Origin: Porpolomopsis calyptriformis
Lineage: Eukaryota; Basidiomycota; Agaricomycetes; Agaricales; Hygrophoraceae
Assembly (NCBI GenBank): GCA_951640195.1
Contig: OX621174.1
Coordinates: 310,001-374,000 of the forward strand
Reading direction: 5' to 3'
Length of the DNA stretch: 64,000 nucleotides
Shown: positions 46,255 to 55,469 of the stretch, in pieces
Numbering within the stretch: the stretch's first letter is position 1
Layout of the letters: every line of letters begins with the position of its first letter
The notes under the pieces: generated by a model
Database searches by the model: none
Seen by the model: only the letters and a program-made list of their open reading frames with translations
What the model was told of the DNA's origin: nothing
Made by a program: the position numbers and the translations under genes

Positions 46255-48861
46255 TTAAGGTTGTGCTGTGAATGCGTTGGTAGGCAAGCTCTCGCCACCT
46301 TCGAAGAATGACGGGGGCCGGAGCAGATCATCCTTCCTCACGCTCTCCCCCTCAGTTGATTCGTCTGAAGATCGTTTTCGTTTCAAGCTGCCAAGCAGAT
46401 CGCTCGAGAGATGTTTTGCCAGGTCCAAGGATGAAGAAGGTAGCATGGGGCGAAGCATTGGGTTTATGTTCAGTAGCCGCGTTGCAAGTGGCTCAAACTG
46501 GACACCTTTACTACCGTAGCTTTCCAGATACCTAAGCATTAGGCCGCAAGACCATAAGTCAGCTCGTATGGGACTATACAGGCGCTTAGGCCCATCCCGA
46601 TCGCCAATCTCTGGGGCCATCCACGGAGGAGACCCGTACCAGCCATCAATCATCGTATCCGGTCCATCGACTCGGACAGAAATGTCGAAGTCAATTATGT
46701 AGAGATGGCGCCTATGAACAACGACAATGTTTTGGGGCTTGATGTCAAGGTGGGCAATACCATGGCAATGAAGAAATGCGATGCCTTCTAGAAACTGCCT
46801 ACCGAGATCTCTAACCTTTTCGTGGAAGTCCCCAAACCTGAATCCAAGATCGAGAGGGGTGGCTGCAGGAAGCACGATGAATGTGCCCACAGTCAGGTTG
46901 AATGTCTCCAGCAGGGGAACAGCATGGTTTTCGGCTGACTTAATCGCGTTGAAATACTCAAGGAGTTCGAGTTCATCAGAAGGGGTATGGAGCAATTTTA
47001 CGACGATGCGAGTGCCATTGGGTTGATTTCCATGTCGCATGGTGGGATTGAGCTGTGTGCATCAGATCAAGCTTCAGTGCAGATATCAAAATGTTCAGTG
47101 GCCGTTACCTTATTTAATGGTGCCCAGCCATCCTCATCCTCGTCATTTGACTCCAATGTGTATCCTGCTTTTGAAAACGCCTTGCGAACTTCGTAAACTT
47201 CGTAAACATCGTCGACGTGTCCGACATCCTGGCTGCTGCTCCCTTGATCATTAAAGCTTGGCTTGAACCAATTGTTTGAACCTTCTCCATCACTTTTTGT
47301 TGATGTAAAGCAGTCAGGGAATTCCTTGATAATGTCGGAGTTGAGTTTCTTCAGGTCTGACTCTATATCCCCAAGCTGATGTTGGTAATTTCGTGTGATT
47401 GATACGAGGTTGTAAAGTTGGAATATCGCAGTAAATAACTGAAGTGGTTGTTTCAGATCTAGGGTGTCTCGAAAATAGTAAATCTAGAATAACAATTAGA
47501 ATGTAGGGTTATTTGGGTCAAAACTCTTATGCGTACCTTGTGATCTAATTTATCCAGTGGGAAAAGAAAGAATCGTTCCATTGTAACTGACTTGGTGATG
47601 TAGAGGGCTGTAACAATGAGCCGATCATCTCCATTATACAACCTGTTTCCAATTCGGGCAGCGCATGCAGCCTGAAGAAGCATCCGATATGGATCATCTG
47701 GATCTGGATTCGACTGGACTTCAACCAATAGATATGGTAGGTTATTGAGGGAACAGTAAAAATCGCTGTATGGTCTGTAGCTGTAACTCTTTCGTTCTGA
47801 TCTGACAGAGGCAATGAGCTGGAATGGCCACCTGGAAAGACTGTAGCAAGTATAATCTTTCAGAAGCGAAGAATAGAATAACGGGAACACCCACAATCCG
47901 TCCTTCGCCCCTTGGCCAAGAACAGACTCAAAGTAGGCTCCCAATTTGCTAAAGTCAGACAAGATATGGTTCTTGATAACCGCGTGAGTCCTCCAAAGAT
48001 CGGTGTGAAACGGAATTGTAAGATGCGTCAACTCAAGATCAGTGGCGAGGCGGCCTTCGGTTTCACCATCCAAGGGTTTGGGTTCAAAGTAGTCGCCAAA
48101 CGTCTGCGGCAGTTCCCTCCTGAGACCCCCAGCTAGCTGCGACAAAATCGTCAGCAACCAGAGTGTGATGTAACGAAGAAAAGAAGACCTACTGCATTAG
48201 GCTCAATCCATCGCCGCTGCTTCAATCTGTCTATGAATGTTGTGAGAAATGTTGGTGGGGAATGTCGTAGTTCGTTGATGTTGTTGGTCTCAAGTGCATT
48301 CGCCCCGCCAAAGTCTCCTCGGGTAGGTGTTTGGATGGTAGCGTCAGGGTGACTTTCACTCATAAACCCCCTCACTGGAACCAATTCTGGCAAAGAAGAA
48401 TGTTTAGAATCATGGAAATGTAACAGGGTTCGGTTGGGGTGATGTGAAAGACAAGCGTCCAATAGGAAGAAATGGTGCAAATTACCAGATTCGGCCATGG
48501 CGGGTGCCTCCACAAGAACGTGAATGTGTTGGTCCTTAAGAGGTTCGGCAAAGAACCGAGTGAGTCGGGTAATAGGACACATTGGCTGAGCGTTGAACTG
48601 TGCCAGATCTCCTATTGGTGTTTTGACCTCATCGAAAGGGATGGATACCTGTCAGGCAACAGTAAGCCTGTAGAACCAGCAAAAGTCAAGACCACTCACC
48701 TGGGAAAGATCGAGTGCGTTAGCAGCAAGGTGGGCGAATGTATGTTGATTCTTTTCCTTGATCACTGCTCTCAAATCGCTAACAGTCTCCTCCCCATCAA
48801 TCTTGACAGAGAAGGCCATATCCAGATCCTCCCCAAGTAGCAAACAGTTGAGTTGGAGCAT
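46255..48861 (-). CDS. Crinkler (CRN)-type effector-like protein with kinase domain
   Basis: Start ATG 48,861 (MLQLNCLLLGED); exon 1 is 48,700-48,861 and exon 2 starts at 48,648. The N-terminus matches the ubiquitin-like CRN header: LLLGEDLDMAFSVKIDG, VSDLRAVIKEKNQHTF, ALDLSQVSIPFDE and DQHIHVLVEAP. A middle domain of about 300 residues (GDYFEPKPLDGE, LPYLLVEVQSNPDPDDPYRM, LLQAACAARIGN) may be a degenerate REase-like fold (inference). The last exons hold a protein kinase: IVVKLLH, IAHLDIKPQNIVVV, IIDFDISVRV (DFD for DFG), PPWMAPEIGD and DLWSCGLML. It ends in a basic Ser-rich tail (LKRKRSSDE). CRN proteins are nuclear-acting effectors or self-directed toxins in oomycetes and fungi; header-nuclease-kinase layouts are known for the class. 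No signal peptide is seen. Confidence 0.8.
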
Positions 48862-48939
48862 CTGGGGGGCGGTGGTAGCTAACAAGCTTGGCTGACTCGC
48901 CTCCTGTCTGACGGTCTGCCGTGAGTTGCCGAATTCAAT
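48862..48939. promoter_or_regulatory. 78-bp bidirectional promoter gap
   Basis: Only 78 bp separate the start codons of the divergent Crinkler-kinase (-) and RRP45 (+) genes. No TATA box is visible. Core promoters probably overlap the coding regions or each other. Confidence 0.4.
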
Positions 48940-49994
48940 ATGCGACCACCGTCCCCTTCGATCCTGGAAAGAGAGTTTCTGTTCACTGCACTCAGACAAT
49001 CCACTCGACTCGATGGTCGCTCTCCATTGCAGTCTCGTCTGCCCACTCTCACTTTCGGTCCTCACTTGGGCTCAGTCGAATGCTCAATGGGAAAGACACG
49101 GCTAGTTATTCCAGTCCCTCCTTCTGCCTAGCGTTCACGCTTTCTCTCCAGTGTGCTCGCCCATGTTGAGGCAAGAATCATAAAACCACCACCAGAACGG
49201 CCATTGGAAGGTACGATCACGATCCATTCAGAAATATCCGCTATGGCTTCTACCGAGTTCGAATCCGGTCGGTAGGTATGTCGCAACTATCAATCGTTAT
49301 TTATTTATCCCTCCTTAGCCCTTCAGATGAAGAGGTCGTCATTTCGCGTATGTTGGATAAGGTACTGAGAAGAAGCGATGCTGTCGACCGAGAGTCGCTC
49401 TGCATCCTAGCTGGACAACGAGCGCGTTTTCTCAATTCTCATCTTCCCTACTTAGTTTAATTTACTTCCTCAAGGTCTGGAATCTCAGACTAACCATCCA
49501 CTGTCTCTCCGACTCCGGAAACATGACCGATTGCGCATGTCTTGCTGGGATAGTCGCCCTCAAACATTTCAGACGACCCGACGTCGAGGTCATCGGCGAT
49601 CAAGTCATCGTCGTCCGTCCCCCCTCCGATCAGTTTTTTCCCGCTCATTAACTAATATAACAAATAGCACGCCCCATCCGAACGCGCACCCGTCCCCCTC
49701 TCAATACACCACACCCCATTCACATTCACCTTTGCCTTCTTCCCAGACCGCATCACGCCCCCCATCCTCGATCCCACCTACCTCGAACAGCGCCTTAGTG
49801 CAGGACTGCTCACTATCGCTCTGAACGCCCAACGCGAAATGTCCGTGCTGCAAAAAGCAGGCGGTGTCCCGCTTACGCCCGATGAGATCTTGAGAATCGT
49901 AGACGTCGCCGTCGAGCGGGCCAAGGACCTGGACAAGCTGGTAGAGAGCAGGCTGAGAGAGGATTGGTCTGGCAGGAACATTGAAGTGCAATAA
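48940..49994 (+). CDS. RRP45: RNA exosome core subunit RRP45 (EXOSC9)
   Basis: Five predicted exons: 48,940-49,100, 49,152-49,271, 49,319-49,421, 49,475-49,612 and 49,668-49,994, 282 residues. The joined protein has the RNase PH-fold signatures of RRP45: ALRQSTRLDGR, LTFGPHLGSVECSMGKTR, ISAMASTEFESGR, MLDKVLRRSDAVDRESLCI, CACLAGIVALKHFRRPDVEV, PVPLSIHHTPFTFTFAFFPD, LSAGLLTIALNAQRE and GVPLTPDEILRI. It is a non-catalytic ring subunit of the 3'-5' exosome in nucleus and cytoplasm. The introns after exon 1 and exon 3 require GC donors (GC at 49,101 and 49,422) to keep the conserved reading frame; the other two are GT-AG. Confidence 0.9.
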
Positions 49995-50280
49995 CCTCTC
50001 TCAGTGCCTCCGTCTCTTTTTCAAGTCCCTTGTAGGGTGAGACGAAGAGCCTTGCCTGCATGGAGTTGTGACAGTCAATGAGGCAGGCGTTACATTGCTC
50101 TTAATGAGGATCTGTGAATACACACAACTTTCGGTATTTTTTTCCTGTTCTAGGAGACAGAAATTATATAGGAATAGTGTCTTAACAACTGTCTTAAAGT
50201 CTCTCTTTGAGATGAGTAAATATTTGCATGGTCTTGGGCGCCTATCGAATTATCCCTTTTTCACCGCCATCACCTTCATC
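49995..50280. other. Intergenic region
   Basis: Short spacer before the NB-ARC gene. No clear motif. Confidence 0.4.
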
Positions 50281-53044
50281 ATGAGCGGCATTTCTTTGGG
50301 TACCCTCAACACAAATCATGGTACGGTGAACTTGGCCGGACGTGATCATGCCCATTATCACTTTTACCCTCCCTCAGCCCTAGGTCAGTCAGTTCAATGA
50401 TGACGACATTTGATTTGATTCGGCGGGTGACCTGCGTTTTATACTTGCGCGCAAGGCAAACCTTTCACGACTCGTCTCATCTGCTTGCCAATCTGCCATC
50501 TGCTTCGCTTCGCAGCAGAAAGAAAATGCCTTCTGACATTGCTTGTGAATTCTAGGACCAGGGAACGCCAAACGGCAGTCAGGCTTGCCCCAACGTATGA
50601 ACGATGCTCCCATCGATCTTCTCTCGGCACATTTCACTGGAAGAGAGAAAGAATTCGAATCTGTAAAAGAAGCGCTGAACAAACACCCGGCCAATCTACC
50701 AAGCCGTTGCGCTATTTATGGGATGCCAGGACTAGGGAAGACTCAGTTGCTGTTGAAGTATGCAAAACTAGCATTCGAAAACCACTGGTACTCCCATATC
50801 TTCTGGACATCGGCTACTACCGTCGACAAGCTTAACCAAGGGTTTACTAAAATTCTTGATCTCGTCGACGATCACAGTCGCTACCTTCAGGATCAGAGCG
50901 CGAAGCTGACGTCAGCGAGACGCTGGTTGGAAGGGTCGCACGGAGATGGCGATATCAATTGGCTTCTGGTCATTGACAATGTTCACTCCGATGCACTGAG
51001 CTTTCTTCGCTTGCATCTGCCTCGAAGTAATTCCCAAGGGAGCATTCTCTTCACAACACGGACGACCGAAGTTGCTGAGGCTTTAACGAACACGGCGGGA
51101 ATACAGTATCCAATACTCGCACTTCAGACTTTGGACCTGACAGAGGCGACGAACCTTCTAGTTGCGGATGCAGGTTTCGGTTCGGAAATCACCTCGCCAT
51201 CGGTATTCAGCCAAGCTGAAGCGTTAGTCAAATGCGTTGGTCGTCTGCCTCTTGCCGTTGTTCATGCGGCGTCGTTCATCAAGCAAATGGGTACTACTTT
51301 AAGTGATATGATCAAATTATATGACAATGGGCGAAAGATGAAAGTACGTTTATATCTATCACTTACATCAAATGCAAATGTTCACATACGCTGATAGATG
51401 ATTCAATGGGAAAACAATCTAAATATTTACGAAGAGCGATCTGTCGCGGCGACATTTTCCAACCTATTCAATCAACTGAATGCGGAATCTTGCGATATCA
51501 GCAATCTTCTGAAAGTTCTCTCATTCCTTGACCCAGAGAACATACCCGTGAAGATGATTGTTGAAGGGGCCAAGTGATTGTCAAATTCTGAGAGTCCAGG
51601 CCCATTTGCCGACCCGTTTCCAGCATCCCCCATTGCGTCGACGTCCTCGCTACCACCACCTTCATTACCCAAGCTTACCCCGTTACGACGAGTGAAAGAA
51701 TGGGGCAAGCGTCATTTGCCATTGGATCGCGGTTTGAAAACCAAAACTGGAGACACGAGGCCGACATCTCGGATACCTTTGGAATCCTCTTCACTGATTT
51801 CCTTAATTCTTTCGCCAATCGAGTTTCAGAAAGCCATACAAAAGCTCAACAGCCTATCTCTGGTTGAGCATCGACCAAATATCGGAGACTCTTCGTTGTG
51901 GATGCACGATTTGGTCCAATTCATGATACAGGAGTCTGCGAGGACAGAAGAAACTTATCAACAGTGGCTCCGACTATCTGTGTCGCTTGTTTGTTTTGCT
52001 TTCCACCATATTGAAGATTATGGATTACCACAGTCGTGGCCAGAATGCGAGAAACACGTGCCGCATTTACGATCTTTGAATGAAGCATGGAATGACGCGT
52101 ATGGCTTCAACGAGGAGCTGACACTGACCAGGATAAAAATAGCCAAATATCTATCGAAACGTGGACGATATGATGAAGCTGAGGAGTTGTACAAGCAGGT
52201 TGTTGAAGTGACAAAGAAGCATTTAGAGGATGATCACCCGTTTACACTCACCTCGTTGAACAATCTCGCATCGGTGTATCAGTTCCAAGGACAATTCGAC
52301 GATGCGGAAACGCTGAATATGCAGGAGTTAGCCAGCATACAGAAGCTTCTAGGAACTGATCATCCAGACACACTCATCTCAATGAACAATCTCGCATTGG
52401 TGTTTAAGTCCCAAGGACGGTACAATGATGTGGAAATGCTGAATAAGCAGGTGTTAGCCAGCAGGCAGAAGCTTCTAGGAGCTGATCACCCTGACACACT
52501 TGCCTCAATGAACAATCTTGCATCGGTGTATGAATCCCAAGGACAGAACGATGATGCGGAAAAGCTTCATAAGCAGGCTTTAGCCAGCAAACGGAAGCTT
52601 CTAGGAGCTGATCACCCCGATACACTCACCTCAATGAACAATCTCGCATTGGTGTATGAATCCCAAGGATGGTACGATGATGCGGAAACGCTTCATAAGC
52701 AGGCTTTAGCCAGCAAACGGAAGCTTCTAGGAGCTGATCACCCCAATACACTTGTCTCAATGAACAATCTTGCATCGGTGTATGTGTCCCAAGGACAGTA
52801 CGGTGAGGTGGAAACGCTTCATAAGCAGGCTCTAGCCAGCAAGCAGAAGCTTCTAGGAGCTGATCATCTGTCTACACTCATCTCAATGGGCAATCTCGCA
52901 TCTGTGTATTACTCCCAAGGACGATCCGATGAGGCGGTTGCACTTTTCACGGTGGCCTTAGCTGGTTTTGAGAAGTGTCTCGGGAGTGGTCACCCATACA
53001 CACGAACCACAGCTCATAATCTCTCTCAGCTACAAGCAAAGTAG
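50281..53044 (+). pseudogene. NB-ARC/TPR (NLR-like) gene interrupted by one TGA
   Basis: Exons 50,281-50,383, 50,556-51,343 and 51,398-53,044. The first exon encodes MSGISLGTLNTNHGTVNLAG followed by RDHAHYHFYPP, a short N-region seen before fungal STAND NTPases. The NB-ARC part follows: P-loop YGMPGLGKTQ (residues about 88-97), Walker B LLVIDNV, GSILFTTR and GLPL-like GRLPLAV, then a winged-helix-like region (LLKVLSFLDPENIPVKMI). At 51,575-51,577 the codon after VEGAK is TGA; the paralogue at 54,425 reads CGA there. Behind it the frame is open for 488 codons with kinesin-light-chain-type TPRs. Either a recent pseudogene or a gene making a truncated receptor. Fungal NLRs act in non-self recognition and programmed cell death. 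There is no separate N-terminal effector domain. Confidence 0.8.
52232..52987 (+). repeat. Six 126-bp tandem repeats coding for TPRs
   Basis: Units begin with a GATCA(C/T)C-type sequence at 52,232, 52,358, 52,484, 52,610, 52,736 and 52,862, exactly 126 bp (42 codons) apart. The central units are nearly identical at the DNA level (LLGADHPDTLTSMNNLASVY pattern). First and last units have diverged. Confidence 0.95.
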
Positions 53045-53142
53045 TCATGTCATGTCATGGATGGCCATGTTTCATACAACAATCCGACACACACGATCGT
53101 CAATCCACTTTCTCATGTCCCCCTCATCCTCTCATCATCATC

Positions 53143-53892
53143 ATGTCTGAAAAACCACTCACTCTCCCAGCCTTGCCTCATTTCTATTTAGGTCTTTCTC
53201 TAAAATCTCATTTGCTCTCTCCTTGTCCAGGTCGTCGTTCGGTTCAGAAGCACGACCCTAATAATGCCAACGATTGGTACATACCTTACAATGGCCCGTA
53301 TGAGATGCCTACAGATCCACCACCTAAATTTCATCCACGAGACAGCTGGGGTGACTTGATCTCTCCAGACAAAGACGCCGCTATTTTGAGTGACAAGGAC
53401 TTGCACAGTCGCTACCGTAATGACCCAATCTCCCTCTCTGACCTCCCCTTTCGTGCCCTATCTAGCGTATCCCCTCAGACCGTCTCTTCCACCGCAGTTG
53501 ATGCTTACCGCAATAGCAACACAGCCTCTTACCGAAAATCCAATACACGTCCTTACCCCTCTACTTCCCATGGTAGTATCGACTCTACTGGCGGCGTCGG
53601 TGAATCTCCCATGCTACCCCAGTGATTGGCTCACTCCACCCAACCCACCAACAGGTCTCCCTTCACCAACCTCTTCACTTTTCACTCCGCCCCAAAACGG
53701 ACCGATAAGCGGTCCTCCCCTGAAATATCCTCTCCCCAGATCAGAAAAAGTTCTTCCTCAGAGCACAAACAGAATAATACTGTACGCCTCACCCAACCTG
53801 AAATCCCCATCACTTCTTACAGCCGCCACGCCCTCGCCGATGATGAAGATCCCAAACCTAATCGAGATAATCCCACATCCTTTATCATCTGA
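53143..53892 (+). pseudogene. Hypothetical Pro/Ser-rich gene with in-frame TGA, fused to NLR fragment
   Basis: Starts MSEKPLTLPALPHF. A possible intron (about 53,190-53,230) precedes RRSVQKHDPNNANDWYIPYN, then PHRDSWGDLI-type sequence and a low-complexity Ser/Thr/Pro region. TGA at 53,623-53,625 interrupts a frame that stays open to 53,892. I recognise no domain, although DWYIPYNGPYE and RDSWGD have the look of a conserved agaricomycete motif. It ends about 30 bp before sequence homologous to the middle of the NB-ARC gene begins, so its 3' end may have been lost at a rearrangement. Confidence 0.45.
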
Positions 53893-53924
53893 CCATGACA
53901 TCCCGCTTTCGGCTTCATCTTCCC

Positions 53925-55000
53925 AACTGACCGAAGTTGTTGAGGCTTTAACGAATACGGCGGGAATACAGTATCCAAAACTTGCACTTCAGACATTGGA
54001 CCTAAGAGAGGCGACAAACCTTCTAATCGGAGATGCAGGATTCGATTTGAAAATCACATCGCCACCGCTATTGCGCCAAGCTGAAGCGTTAGTCAAATGC
54101 GTTGGTCGTCTGCCTCTCGCAGTTGTTCATCAAGCAAACGGGTACTACTTTAAAGGATATGCTCAAATTATATGGCAATGGGCGAAAGATGAAAGTACGT
54201 TTATATCTACCACTTACATCAAATGCAAATGCTCACATACGCTGATAGATGATTCAATGGGAAAATAATCTAAATACTTGCGAAGAGCAATCTGTTGCGG
54301 CCACATTTTCCAACCTATTCAATCAACTGAATGCGGAATCTTGCGATATCAGCAATCTTCTGAAAGTTCTCTCATTCCTTGACCCTGAGAACACACCTGT
54401 AAAGATGCTTGTTGAAGGGGCCAAGCGATTTTCACATTCCCAGAACCCAGGTCCATTTGCTGACCTGTTACCAGCATCCCCCGTTACCTCGACATCGCCT
54501 TCGCCATTACCACTGTCATTACCCAAACTTACCCCATTCCGACGACTGAAAGAATGGGGCTCTGATGGAGCAACGACGAAATATTGGAGACTCTTCGTTG
54601 TGGATGCATCATTTGGTTTGATCCATGGTACAAGAGTCAAAAGTCGACGAAGAAATATTTAGGGGTCGATCACCTGTATACGCTCACCTCCACGAACAAT
54701 CTCGCAATGGTGTATAGCCCCCAAGGGCAGTACGAGGACGCGAGAACGCTGCATAAGCAGGTGTTAGCCAGGACACAGAATCCTCTAGGAGCTGATTACC
54801 CATCCACGCTCACTTCTATGAATAATCTCGCATCGGTGTATGGATCCCAAGGATGGTACAATGAGGCAGCTGCACTTTACAGGGAGAAGGGTCTCGGGAG
54901 CGGTCACCCAAACACACGATTCACAGTTCGTCAGCTTGCCCATCTCTGTCAGCTACAAGGACAAGATATTAAGGGAGATGCGAGTGAAGACGACATTGTA
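53925..55000 (+). pseudogene. Second NB-ARC/TPR fragment
   Basis: Homology to the gene at 50.3-53.0 kb starts abruptly at about 53,928 (matching 51,062: TE-VEALTNTAGIQYP). It runs through GRLPLAVVH, the same intron (after 54,193), MIQWENNLN and LKVLSFLDPEN, to a shortened TPR block with two or three units. The P-loop and Walker B halves are absent, a deletion shortens the region after 54,560 and the frame shifts at about 54,600-54,660. It is a truncated, non-functional copy but keeps CGA where the neighbour has TGA. Confidence 0.8.
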
Positions 55001-55183
55001 CCGTTGAACGACCGGCCTGCGTTCACTTTGCATTTGCGTTATTCTCTTCACTTGTGTCTTGTCTCTGGATCGTTAAATTTGAAACAAAGGAAAGCGTGCA
55101 CTTGTTTAGACAGTCAGGACTGCGGTATTGTCATCTTTATTATCATCTTTATTGCTAACTGACTTTCTCAGTAATGTTCAGTA

Positions 55184-55398
55184 TGTTGGAATAACAAGCC
55201 TTACATGGCTACAGGATGGAGGTGGAAGTGGACTTGGCTCGGTGCCTACTCAGTTTATGTAGTATTGCACTTATCCTGACTTACTTGGGGTAACGGACCG
55301 GATTAGTGCTAGCGTGTAGCTGCATGGCTGTGCTGTATGTACAAAAACCCAAGGGTGATCACGAATCACCCTCTGTGCTATTTCATCCCTGTCTTTTA
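55184..55398 (+). repeat. Probable 5' LTR of the copia element
   Basis: Begins TGTTGGAATAA, the usual copia-type LTR start, and ends just before the primer-binding site. The expected CA end is not evident (the sequence ends TTTTA), and the partner LTR is not in the window, so the boundary is approximate. Confidence 0.4.
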
Positions 55399-55410
55399 GG
55401 TTATGAGCCC
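55399..55410 (+). other. Copia primer-binding site, half initiator tRNA-Met
   Basis: GGTTATGAGCCC is complementary to GGGCTCATAACC, the anticodon arm (anticodon CAT) of eukaryotic initiator tRNA. Copia-type elements are known to use an internal half of tRNA-iMet as primer. Confidence 0.6.
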
Positions 55411-55469
55411 TGCATAACCACTCACAGTCATATATTTTCCTTTACTACTAGACTTACCATCATTCCACT

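Noticed and set aside
52232..52987. CRISPR-like regular repeats
   Set aside because: Repeats are contiguous, coding and 126 bp long with no spacers; they encode TPRs.
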